Below, one piece after another: positions 47,712-59,716 of a DNA stretch of 64,000 nucleotides; positions within the stretch are counted from its first letter, which is position 1; each line of letters opens with the position of its first letter. Location: assembly GCA_003640385.1 (NCBI GenBank), contig RCAB01000167.1:57404-121403 (forward strand), in the 5' to 3' direction. Source of the DNA: Setaria digitata (lineage: Eukaryota > Nematoda > Chromadorea > Rhabditida > Setariidae). The notes beneath the pieces are model-generated. The model searched no databases and was not told the origin of the DNA. It saw only the letters and a program-made list of their open reading frames with translations. Position numbers and translations under genes: made by a program.

Positions 47712-50700
47712 ATGATGGAGAAGGTAATCCAAGAAGAAGAGAGTAAACAGGAGATATTTATTACGGAAGAAGATGAAGATGCAGATGATGAGCAGAGATT
47801 GGTAATTTCTGATGATAAGCGTACCGAATCACCTTTTTCATCGGCAGTACGTTTATGGATACTTATATACATTTTATAACTGTTTTCTTTTTTTTTTATT
47901 AGCTTGACTATTCACTGCTTAGAATTAGAGGCATAATCTTCTTATAATCATCCCATTCGCATAGCCAGTAATAAATTGATTAAGTTTTCTGATTTCGCAG
48001 CGTTATCTTTTAATTCGTTACTATAAATGTTATTGTTTTATTAAATCTGACTTTATCACCAGCACCAGTATTATATTACTAATGTATTGATTAAAGGATT
48101 TTATTTTAGCTGCTTATTGTTTCAGTAATTATATATGAGTTGTTGTTCAAATACATTAACTTAGCAGTGAGGTTATTAATCGCACTTTACTTTTCTAAAG
48201 TTGTGGAAAATTTTTGAGTTGGGGATTTAAGCCAACTTTATTTAAGCAAATTTTAGATTGATTTATCAAAGGTTTTTCTTTAAAATTATCATATATTTTC
48301 TTAGTCAGTGTCACTATCATCAAAAATACAGGGAGCAAGTCCAAACGTATTGAAATGTAAAGACCTGTCATCTTACAAAGGTAAGAATAGGGAAAACAAG
48401 TTTTGCAATTTATAAATGAATTGTTTGATGAAGTCACAGGACGAAGATGCAGTTAATGGTTCACCGCCAAACTCACAGAATTTCGTAAGAAGTGATGAGG
48501 AGACAGGTGTGTTCGGTGTGCAATCACCTCAAAAAGTATGCTACTACTAAGTTTCAAATTTTTTTTCTAAATGTCAATATATATACTAGATATATAAAAG
48601 TTGTGTTGAAGCACAAGATATATTTTCAGGAAAATGCGGCAACAAGAAGTACAACAGATGCTAAGTTTTCTTGGCAAGAATATTTAGAAGAAACGGGAAC
48701 CAGTGCAGCTCCCGACGATTGTTTTTACCAAGATCCTGTACCACCTAAAAACAGTTTCACTGTTGGTAAAAAGGTTGAAGTGCCAGATCCAAGAGGTGAG
48801 GGTTTGCTCTCTTCATATATTTTTTGTTCCAGTTTTTTTTAGATTCTTTGTTTTGCAGAGTAGTGTTAAATTTACTGATTTAGTTTAAGATATAAGGCAG
48901 ACTGGAGAATCTCTAAGGAATAGGAATTATGGTAAGTTATCCTATGACTGATAATTAAATAGAAGCAAAAATGAAGTGGTTAAGGTAAAGAGGTGCAGTG
49001 CTTAGCAACAATTGTTGCGGTTCATTCGTTGTGGATCTGCCTTCGTCTTGATGGCGAAGACGGGAGTAACGATCATTGGCTGATATGTGATGACGAAAGA
49101 ATCAAACCAGTTGGGTGAGTGCATTTCTTTGCATGCTTTATTATTTTTTAATACTGACGTAATCGAAATTTATGCTTTCGATATGCTGAATTATATCTGA
49201 TTTCTTCCGGAAAAGCGAAGTGGTAAAGAAAAATTAATAAAAAGTTTACTAGACTGGTCTTATTATGTGCGTTAAAGTTCAAGAAGGCGCAGTTGAAAGA
49301 AAAAAGAGGCATCATATAATTATTTTAAAATCGTTTAACTTTATTATTTTACCGTAATCAGTAACAGCATATCTCCGTTGATTTATATTTTCCTTCAGAG
49401 ATTGTGGAAGAAACGGCTTGATATTGCAACCTCCATTTGGCTTTATGTATAACTTAGCTTCATTTCACAAATTTATCGAGAATCAGTTGAAACCTGCAGC
49501 AGACGGCAGTATTCCAACAACACCTTTGGAAGCATTCAAACCGGTATTTGTTTATTGGTATAAGCTTAAGCTAGAAATCTGACGCTCATCATAATTAAAA
49601 AATTAGATATAAAAATTGTTGTCTGCAATCATTGTTTGTTTTCTCTATTTTTTTCAACAACGTTACCATGACATCAGCATGTTAATATTGCTGATTAACC
49701 ATTGAAGTGATTACAGATTTCGTTTAAATATCACCCAAGGCGGAATAAATTTCAAGTGGGGATGAAATGTGAGGCAATAGATCGTAAAAATTTCAATGGT
49801 CGACCATGTCCTGCAACTGTGGTTGATATAAAAGGCGATTATTTAACGATTAGTTATGATGGCTGGAATAAAGCTTACGACAGCAAAGAACGTTATGACA
49901 GCCGCTTTATTTTCCCAGTTGGATGGGCTGCCAAATGTGGCCTTGAAGTGCAGCCACCAAATCATGTTAAAGGTAAATTTCTAATTTTACTGCCTAGAAA
50001 TACAGTATTGTATTAAAATACTGCCTTCTGCATCATTCTTTACGCAACGACTTTGCATTATTTATTGGTCATTAAGTTATGCTAGAACTTTATTTTTGCT
50101 GAAACATTTTGAGTTTTCAGAGCAAAGGAAACTTTGGAGTACCACTTCATTAGTTCCAATCATTGAAGACAAGTATAAGTGAGTGCATTAGCCGTAGGTG
50201 AAGCGTTAAGGTTCGTATTGTAATGAAGTTTGTAGAAATATATTCTTAGTTCATATCCAGTGTCGACTTAATGATGTTTTATAGGGAAGGTTTTACAACG
50301 AGTGATACAGAAAGTTACTTTATCCAAAACTCCGAAAGCTGCTGGTGTCCGAAAGTGTTCGTCTCACTTAAATTTGTTGATCGTTAGATACTTTACATTA
50401 GTTTTGGATTATTCTTCAATGTTTGCTTAAAAATATTTGGAAAGCTGTTGTGATAGTACTATAAGATAAAGAATGGTATTTATAAGCAAAGTGACAAATT
50501 AAGTTATGGTAATTTATAAATTTAGCTAAAGCACTGAAGAGAAAATCGTCTGACACGAAGAATGGATCTCAGCGAAAACGAAGTCGGAAGCAGAAGCAAA
50601 CTTCAGTCCCCGATTCTCAGATTAACTCCTCATCTGGTTCTTGCTCATCTCATTTAATTGATATAATCGATCAGGTATTCATTTTGGATATTGGTTTTTG

Positions 50701-53035
50701 GAATATTTATTGTTGTGTTTTCAGTGATTTCTTCCAATTTATATGATACTTTTGTTTCCCCTGATGAGAGATGAGGAGGATGCTGACTAATAGTGCGTTT
50801 TGCTATTACTTAATTTGCATCAGTAAGGGCGTGTGATATCTAAAATAGCAGCACAAAATTTTATAGATCGCAAAGCAGGGGCATGCGGTGGAAGCAAGTT
50901 CTGCAAACAGTACGTCTGAGCAACAATCACTGATTAGTGCAGTGGATAGAATTGGAACTCCAGAAGGCCATACTGGTAATTTATGAAGATTTCTAATTAT
51001 TTCTTTTGCAAAGTAATTTTCCGAGTAGATTCAATTACTCCTAACAGATGCATATTTCTTTCCAGAACCTCGTGCAAGAAAAACGGTGCCATCTTCAGCT
51101 CTTCCAGTTATCAGGCAATCTCGGAAGGTATCAAAGGAATTTATTTCATTTTTATTTTTTCTTTCATTTTTCTTCTATCAACGGTTTTACTTTATTGAAT
51201 GAAATTAATGATTTGAAATTACTTTTCAGACAGTTTCTTCTATAGATGGTACGCAGAATACGCTTGTTGCTCCAGATATTGTTCTTTCAACGACAGATAT
51301 GCAACCAGAAGCTCATAAAAGTTAAAATTGTTTCTTTAATTAAGAAAACATCTAGATTATAAATATACTTTTGATTCCGCGAAGTTCAAAAAATATTCTT
51401 TTCGTTTTCCTCATAAAATTTTTTTAGTGGTTGTCTATTTGAATCGAAGTTGCCGATGTGCACCTGCTTTAAATGCCTCACTTGTTCGTAAATTACCGGA
51501 AAAGTTTGGACCTGGCTCTTTGCATCATATTTTAAGGGAAACAGTGCAACAAATCCTAAATTGCGCTGTCGATCCCTCTTTCGTCTTCAAACAAATCGAT
51601 CCTGGGACTCTAAGAATTTTGTCTGTGACTGGTGAGGCTTATTAAAGATGAAGGGATCTTTTTATATGTGTTCTGATTATTTCTCTAATTTTAAATCTGG
51701 GTTTTGTTCACTATAATTTCTTCATGTATTAAAATCTAATAGTCAGTATCTCAGGATTTCTTCCAATGAATGGAAGAGAACATATAATGATAAACTAATT
51801 CTGAATTAAAAGAAGTAAATATCTGTCGTGATTCTTTTGAAAATAAATACAGAAGTATATTCAGCTCAAATCATCGATTTTTGGGAACAAAAATGCGTGT
51901 AAAGGTCTAAGTTTGACAAATGCTTCCCTGCTAGCATCGTAAAGCACTGTTACTTTTTTGCCTCACTGTCTAATTTTTAGTTGAAATTCATGAAATGACA
52001 CATGTGCGTGCTATACCCACAATGAAGACTTTTGCCTCTGCATGGGATTATTTACGTACGTTTCTCTCGAAACTGGATGTTTGTCGAAACTTTATGACGG
52101 ATGAACCAGTCTGCTGTTCAGTTTGCTCTTGCCCTAGTGATGATGGAGTTGTGAGTACCACTGCAGGTTAACATTTTAATTATGTATTTCGTATATAATG
52201 AGCCAATTTATGCCTGGTTTTTTTTTTTCTTTTTTTAGTTGTTAGTGTGGTTCACAAATTGAGAAGTCTATTTTTACAGGTGGCGGTGGGCTGAAATCTA
52301 GCATTGAAAGTGATGATTCTGAGGACTATGAAGGTTAGCTTTTTTTTTAAAAACTTTGTTCACAAAATTTTCAAAATAAAATGCAAACAATCAGTTCCCG
52401 TGATCGAAGTCTTATGCTTTGTTTAGGGTAACTATTTACCTTCTGAATATATGAAGTCAGGCATTATTTTATACACCAGTTTATGAAGGTAAGTAATAAA
52501 AATATGGTTTTATTTTTAGGGCATCACTGTACGGATTTAGCGGAATGGTCCATACAACGTGTTGCAGCTGAAGTTGAAAATATGTTTGACGCCGGTATTG
52601 CGGAGAAATTTTTGCACAATGTATACACTTTTTCCTATTTTATGAGTTTAAGTTTTTAACATTTGGGGATGTATTCACTATTTTTTACCTATCAAAACAT
52701 TTTAAATTTACCGACAATCATCTGCAACAGGAGTTGATTCATCAATGGAGAGCGATTAGTGAGTTTCGTTTCCTACATTTACTGAATATGTTTGCTGAGA
52801 TGAGAGAAGAGTAGGAAATGCTTCCTGGGTCACTGATCTGGTCATTAAATAAAAAAGGTTTGATATAACAAGGTATTTTTTTTAGCAAATAGATGGTAAA
52901 GCTTTAATGTTGCTTACGACTGAGCTATTGATACGACATCTAGAAATGCCATTTGGTCCAGCTCTAAAGATGATGTCTTACATTGAATCATTGAAACGAA
53001 AAGCTTGGCATGCTGCTTCACATAGTACAAAATAA
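47712..53035 (+). CDS. Polycomb-group Scm homologue (MBT x2, SLED, SAM)
   Basis: Chromatin protein expected to bind methyl-lysine histone tails and to bridge Polycomb complexes in the nucleus. Nineteen exons join in phase: 47712-47846, 48305-48346, 48440-48484, 48630-48795, 48890-48931, 48991-49114, 49399-49543, 49717-49972, 50121-50178, 50285-50313, 50526-50674, 50867-50975, 51066-51127, 51230-51320, 51428-51631, 51981-52166, 52280-52333, 52520-52620, 52886-53035, about 715 residues. The N-terminus is acidic. MBT repeat 1 (about 86-195) starts FSWQEYLEETGTSAAP and has LRLDGEDGSNDHWL. Repeat 2 (about 230-335) has VGMKCEAIDRKN and YDGWNKAYDSKERYDSRFI. A basic linker (KRKRSRKQKQ) precedes the SLED domain (about 485-565, VVYLNRSCRCAP and LPEKFGPGSLHHIL). 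The SAM domain ends the protein (EWSIQRVAAEVENMF, IDGKALMLLTTELLIRHLEM). Small exons 2 and 10 are the least certain. Confidence 0.9.
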
Positions 53036-55954
53036 GCACTACCTTTAATCAGTGTTGTGACTTTTAATTCATGAGGGAAATCTTGATTCTTTTGTAGTTT
53101 TATTATAGATACCTCATATTAGCATATAACTCTACCATTTTTTTGTTTTTGTTTTTTTTTTCTTTTTTTTTTTTCCACAATAATGTATCTCCGATGATAA
53201 AACTGCTTCTACAATCATTTTTCGGTGACTAGTTTTTAAAATTGTTGTTTTTTTTTTTTTTTTTTCTATAAATTAGCTCGAGATTTGCTAAATGATTATT
53301 TGAAGATTAGCAGTGAAAGATGCCATATTTTTTTCCCTTCAGATGGATTGGTTTCACATTTCTGTCAATGTGGAGTCAGGAAAGTGATTAAACTTTCACA
53401 TTGTGGTTTCAAACTTTAGAAATTAAAAAGCACTTGCCGCGATTATGTATGATTTAGTGTAGTTTTAGTTTAGATTTAATAATTATTATGACTATCAATC
53501 GCCTTTTTTGTGAAATTTTCATTTCTTCTGTAGTTTTCTTCATTTCTATATCTATTTAATTCATTTTTTTTTCGCGTAATTATGGAATGTGTACAATCAT
53601 TTCCGCTTTCTCTTCTTTTACTGATTTGATTCCTTCATGATCAGTAAACAGGAAATGATACATTCATTTGTTTAATGCAATGGATTGGCTTTAAACAGAG
53701 CTTCATTGAAATTACGCACATATACTGGTGGACTAATTCTGTATTGGCTGTGCATCTATTACGGTTGATTTATCTACTTTTAACTTTGGTTTAAGCTATC
53801 AAACTGTTTACATGATTGGGCAGTTAGTGCCCTGCAAATCTGTGAAATGTTCTGTGAATCTTTGTTTTGATAGGATGTCGAGGATATAGATGATGATGAT
53901 AATAATAATGATGATTATCATATGTATAATACATATACATATATATGTGATACGTGTGTAAAAATCTGTCCAGTACAGGACCAGTAAAGTCATTCTATTA
54001 ATTACAGTATTACTATTCCATTATAAAGATCATCATGAATTCTACATTCCGGAGATGAACATCTCTGGTTTGAATTTTAAGCCTTCTCCAATGATCTTCC
54101 AATCCTTCATTACTCTTATATTCGTTCTGTCGTAGTGTAGTCATCTGTGCTTTTTACGTAACTGATATTACTTTTTTTTTTCACCCAAAAAAAAAAGTTC
54201 AACGATCCAAATCTTAATTTTAAAAAATCATCGATTTGTATAAATATGTTGTGATCATAATTACACTGTTTACGGTTTCAGGTTTACCCTGCAGGGTTCC
54301 ATCAATCCCATTATCATTATTTTTTTATCCTTATATAACATTCTGAACATTGTACATTTATCATGCTTTCTCTCTGAAAAAGATATCAGTTTGTTTGGCC
54401 ACTGGATTTGTGTTTTAGCGCTAACAGTAATAGCATTATTCATTGGTTCATTTTCGGTTTGTTGTTTATTGTCAAATTTTGGATGGGCTTTTAGAATAAA
54501 AATGAGTCGAATTTTTAATACAAATTTGAAAGTGATATGCTACAATTAAATTCATCTCTCACATATATCTGTTAATTTAGTTTAATCTCTTTTTTTTTTT
54601 TTCGTTTTTGTTCTTTTCTGGTAATTTAGTGTGGCATTATTATTGTTTTTTCTTTTTTTTTGTTAATTAGTTTTCATTTTGAAGTGCACGGTAGAGAAAT
54701 TCAGAAGACAAAATTCAATATTATTTTAAATCAATAATAATTGACTTTCGGCATCAAAAGAAGGAAAAAGTTCAGTGCACAATGAGAAAGATGAATTAAG
54801 TTGTAATAAAATTTACTTTATTGCTTTCTCTGTTTGAACAAGTAAGCATTATAGGCAAACATCGAAGGATATGTTTCGGCACCGTTAAAGTTCTTTTTTT
54901 TTAATTTCATTAGTATTTTCTTGAATAATTATACTCTGGTAGTTATACTTTACTACTAGATGTGTGAATGCAAAATAAACCTCTAACGAATTTATCATAC
55001 CTGCTGCATGGATAGAATTGAGTGTCTTTTAATAAATTTTTATAATATTGCTAAAAGAGAAGATAACATGTTGGGGGATGATGGTCAAATATTTGGATAG
55101 ATTTTTGTACGTAATTAATTATCAATTTTGCAATATTCTTTCTAATTTATGTATAAAATACGATTTAATTGTAATTTGTTGAAATTTTTTAATTTGAAAT
55201 TCATGAAAAAGCATTATCAGTTCACACAAATTACAATTGGTCCTATATTTTAAATAAAAATAAAGCTCTTTTTTTAAATAAAATAATATTCGATTTGTCA
55301 TAAATTTTAGTTTTGATTATTTCAGAAGAAATTATACCCTGAGAATTATTTATTGTTGTGTTTATCTTTTTTCTCTTCTTTTTCTTTGATAAATAAATAG
55401 ATATTTCTATGAATTTTTTTCAATCGTTTATTCGTTCCTTGATGCTTTTGTACACTTTAAAAGTTAGTTAATTCTAAAATTAATATAAAATTAATGATAT
55501 CCATTCTTGAGAAGGATTTGAGATGAATAAAACGGAATTTGAAAAGCTTCCCGCAAGTCATTTTTCAGTTCATCATTTCTGAAAAACGGTTTTCAAAAAA
55601 TTTCAATAGAGAAAATTTCTCAGTAAAACTATTGTAATAGTTAATTGGTCATTTTATTTATCATTTAGCTAATATTATTTAATAAGTTTCAGTATTAAAG
55701 AGATTAACATGTTAAGAGCTGAAAAATTTTATAACTGATAATTGAGGAATTTTATCATTGTACAGCATATGACTTAGTTGTTTCAACATAATTTCGGTGA
55801 TTAAAAATGGGAATTTTATCCATCTCGTTTAAAATTAGATTTCAAAGTTCATTGATTCTTACTATTATGCAAATTTATATGAGTAATTTCAAAATTTATT
55901 ATAAATTGTTGGTATTTCATGAACAGTAGCTAAATAATAATCATTACTACGATC
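53036..55954. other. 3' flank of Scm and intergenic
   Basis: No exon supported on either strand. Contains a short GAT/AAT microsatellite at about 53888-53930 and long T runs. The first kilobase or so is probably Scm 3' UTR. Confidence 0.5.
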
Positions 55955-58900
55955 ATGGCACACGGTACTCCACCACGGCCACTTCGTGATGAACGGTATT
56001 GCAATGATTTGATCACTTTTCAAGTTCTTTTTATCGATTTAAATTTCCAATTCACTTCAGTTTTTTAGTTGCCATTTCATTCACCGCCTGAATTTCGCAT
56101 TTTCAATTGTTTTTTTTTTTTCAAATTTTTAGTAAATGAAAGGCGAGATTTAGGAAAATATATAAAATATAAAACAAAAGGAGCAAGAATTATAAGTTTT
56201 TAAATTAAATTGTAGAATCAATAATTCTTATTTTAACTTGCTATCGACTCCAAAATATCAGTTGTCCTTCGCTGATAAGGAAATAGAACGTTATTAAATT
56301 GTTAATTTCTCCCTAATTTTTTTACTTAATTACATGTAGTTTAAGTTTAGTCCTTTTTTTGACCATTATAATTAGAATCTGAAAACATTTTGTAAAATGC
56401 TATCCAATAATTTTAAATATTTGAATGTTCATTTTGTTAATTCCATTTAAAAAAAACCACTTTTTCTTTTTCTTTTTCCTCAGTATTTTATTTTTATAAA
56501 TATGATAAAATTTTTTCAGCGATATTCGAGATTACGATCCGAACATAATTAGACTAGAATTTAATAGAATGCTCCATGCGGTTAGTGGTAAGGTCGAAGT
56601 TCCACAATTAATGATATGATATGATAATGTTTCACCACTATAATGAAAATATAATTTAGAATAAAGTTCGAAAACGATCGAAACAATTGAAACTGTGGAA
56701 AGTGATAACATTGGCGTCATATTATCAGAAACTTATGGCATCTTCAAGAGTAGAACATATGCGACAAGTTACTAATTATACAAGACGGCTTGATGCTACA
56801 GCTAATCAGACTGATTCTGTCATAGAAACTGTAAAACTTCTGATTTAAAATTAAAAAAAAATGCTTATCTTATCAATTTGGTGATATCATTAATTCTTCT
56901 TGCTGCTATTCATTTAAGTGAAAAAAAGAACCACAATAATTTAATAGCGAAAGGAAAAGTTCGTAAGTTTTTACTCCTAAAACATTTGAACCATTTTAAG
57001 TATTAAAATACCTCAAAAATTTTTTGCTAAGCGTTAAAAACAATATATTTTATGATCTGATGTTTTTTTTTTTCTTCGAGGAAGTTTTATTTCTTATTTA
57101 CTTCACAAACTATTACCAAATGCGAATTACTGTTTAGCAAATTTAAAAAAAAAAAAAAGCAAAAAACAAATATTAGTTTTATAAATGCTTTATTTTTTTT
57201 TTCTCATTTTTTAACTAATAATTCAAGAAAAAGGAAAGTAATTGAAAATCTAAAGAAGATTATGAAAAATCATTATTTGGCTTACTTCTACTTTTATTTT
57301 CATCAGTTCAATCAATATGAGTTAAAATTCCGCCTTATTAATTGATTTTATGAATAAATTAATTTTTTCCTAATGAGGCAAAGTTTTCCATGTACTTTTC
57401 AGCTTTTTCAATTTAGCAATGAAGTTGACACTGAAATTGGTTCCTGTGCAGCAAATTTAGAAAAGTCTTGGATTAGCGAGCTTAATGCTACTGAACATGA
57501 TAAGTAACTTCAGTTTTATAATTTAGAAATTTTTTTGAAATATTTAAATTTACATTTGCATCGTAACATTGCAGGAAAAAAAAAAAAGAAAAAAAGACAC
57601 ATAGTAAATGTAAGTAGTAGTAGCAATAGTAGTCAAAAATAATAATTATTTATATAGTAACACAAAATTTAGTTGATTAAATTCAATTAGTTAAATAATG
57701 CAAGTTAAATAATAGTAATATAAATAAATAATTAAATAATAGTAGTAGTAGTAAATAGGAACAAAGACTGATATTTGATGAAAGTAATAGAAAAAAAAAA
57801 CAGTATTAACAGTATTAAAAATTTCTTCATAAGATTTTATTAGTTTTATACTTTCATCAGTTCTTTGAAAAGCACAAAAAAGTACTGCCTAAAAATTATG
57901 CTTCTTTCAGGCTATTATCAGTTATCAATTAATTTGCAGAAGCAACAAAAAGCAATAAATAACATAGCGAATCAATTTTCGGATAGCATAGGACTGATAA
58001 ATAGCATGAATGATAATTTGAAAAAATATCAGAGCTTATTGAAAAAGGTTATCGGTTTCAATTGCTCTCAAATTTCCTCCTTGTCAATTTAATAATTGCA
58101 TTTATTCACTTTTTTTTTTTCGCAAATTGTTAGTGGTAGTGAGATTCTAAATAGTTAATTAATCTTATAAAAAGAAAAGGAAAAACAATAAGTGAGATAA
58201 TTATGGCAGAAAAATAAAATTGAAATTTTTTTTAAAACTGTACTGAAATTACGCTACTACCTACTGGTTGAATACTATTCACACCAATTTATTTTTGGTA
58301 TTTCGAGAGGCTTTTTAATCAAAATTTAAATTTTATTTGGGAAGTTCCTTTTCTTTCTTTTATTTTTTGAAGTTTCACATTTTAATAAGATGTCTTAACG
58401 AAATTATTTGTGTGATACTTTTAGATCAGGGGAATAAACGCGATAAATTTAAAATCTATAAAAGAACTAAAATGAATTTATGAGAGAATTTAAAAAGAAA
58501 AAAAAGAGTAAAATGTGAACATTTGAAAGCATAAAAATGAAAGCTATTTTAAAGATTTATAAATTGCAAAAGCTGTAACAAAATTTTTGCTCCTCGAAGA
58601 ATTTATTTATAACGTTATTAATTGGAAAGTTTACAATTAATTTTTAAATTTACATGAAAATCTACAATTACAATTTATTTAATGGCTTCTTTGGATTTTG
58701 GATTGAAATTAATAATCGTTCATATAATTAAATGTGAAATTCAAAAAAAAAAAAAAAATGCATTACTTTTACTTTAAAATTAAAATATAATATTTTGGAA
58801 ACATTTTGAATGGATCAAATCCTTCACGTATTATTTATTAATAAAAAGTACATGTATCATGTAATTTTTTTTTTTTTTAATTTAAGTAACTTTTTGTGTC

Positions 58901-59716
58901 AATAAACACTTTGAAAATTTAGTGTCAAAAATTTGATGTAAGCGTAATGGCGTTTGCAAAACTTGCCCGTATACAGTGCGATGAAGTAATGGTACCAGTC
59001 AGAAGGGAATACTGGTCAGCAGAAGACCTGAAAACACTTCCTTTTGTTAGTTAATCCAATTTTAATTTAATGGCAACGTAATTCATGTGATTCCATTTCA
59101 TGCCTTCAATAACGTCTCACGCAATTACGTGTTTTATACCAGTAACGATTCACGTAATTATGTGTTGCGATATCAGTAATGAATTCTTGTTATTCTAGAT
59201 TTTATATGCTAATATCAATTAATATATTTTTATACGTGAATCATTTTATTTTATTTCACGTGTGATGGAATAATATTTGCGCCAGATTTGAGATTCTAAT
59301 CAAAATTATCAACAGTTTAAATTATTTGTTTTGATAAAATGACAATTATTTTTCAAACTTTTTATTTTCCCAATTTTTTATTTTTTTTTTTCTTCTTGCT
59401 ACATTTGAATTTTATTATTCAGATGATCGATGAAGTGAATAAAGTTATTACAAATTTGAATGACCTAAGAATGATTAGTAAACTGATTGCACCAACAAAT
59501 TTACCGGAGGAAAAAGATATTGCAGAGTTAATTCAACAGGCTCAAAAATTTTGTCACATTTTGGAGGTATTCATTTAGTTATTACCATACTTTCGAATTA
59601 TTATCATACTTTTGTCTGATAAATTTCATACATGTAAATGATAAATTCAAAACTGAAAAAATTTTCAACAGGTTGATAATACTATCACAGAATCACAGAT
59701 ATCACTTATCAGCTAA
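55955..59716 (+). CDS. Unidentified coiled-coil protein
   Basis: I do not recognise this gene. Eight exons join in phase to 254 residues: 55955-55995, 56520-56580, 56660-56830, 57403-57503, 57861-58047, 58923-58937, 59423-59566, 59672-59716. The start is MAHGTPPRPLRDERDIRDYD. The rest is mostly helical with heptad-like spacing, for example HMRQVTNYTRRLDATANQTD, then QKQQKAINNIANQFSDSIGL and LLKKCQKFDMIDEVNKVITN, ending DNTITESQISLIS. No signal peptide, membrane segment or catalytic motif is seen. Exon 6 is only 15 bases. Size and composition resemble subunits of small coiled-coil assemblies such as BLOC-1/BORC or kinetochore complexes, with BORCS5 the closest I can suggest, but this is a guess. 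It could also be two genes; the 57861 exon start was chosen by phase. Confidence 0.5.
59118..59185. repeat. Tandem near-palindromic unit in intron
   Basis: Two consecutive units of about 34 bases, beginning CACGCAATTACGTG (59118) and CACGTAATTATGTG (59151). Each start is one or two changes from the palindrome CACGTAATTACGTG. They lie between exons 6 and 7 of the coiled-coil gene. Confidence 0.7.

Noticed and set aside
52731..52759. Possible small exon between the last two Scm exons
   Set aside because: It has AG and GT borders, but its 29-base length would break the SAM-domain frame; direct joining of 52620 to 52886 restores the expected SAM sequence.
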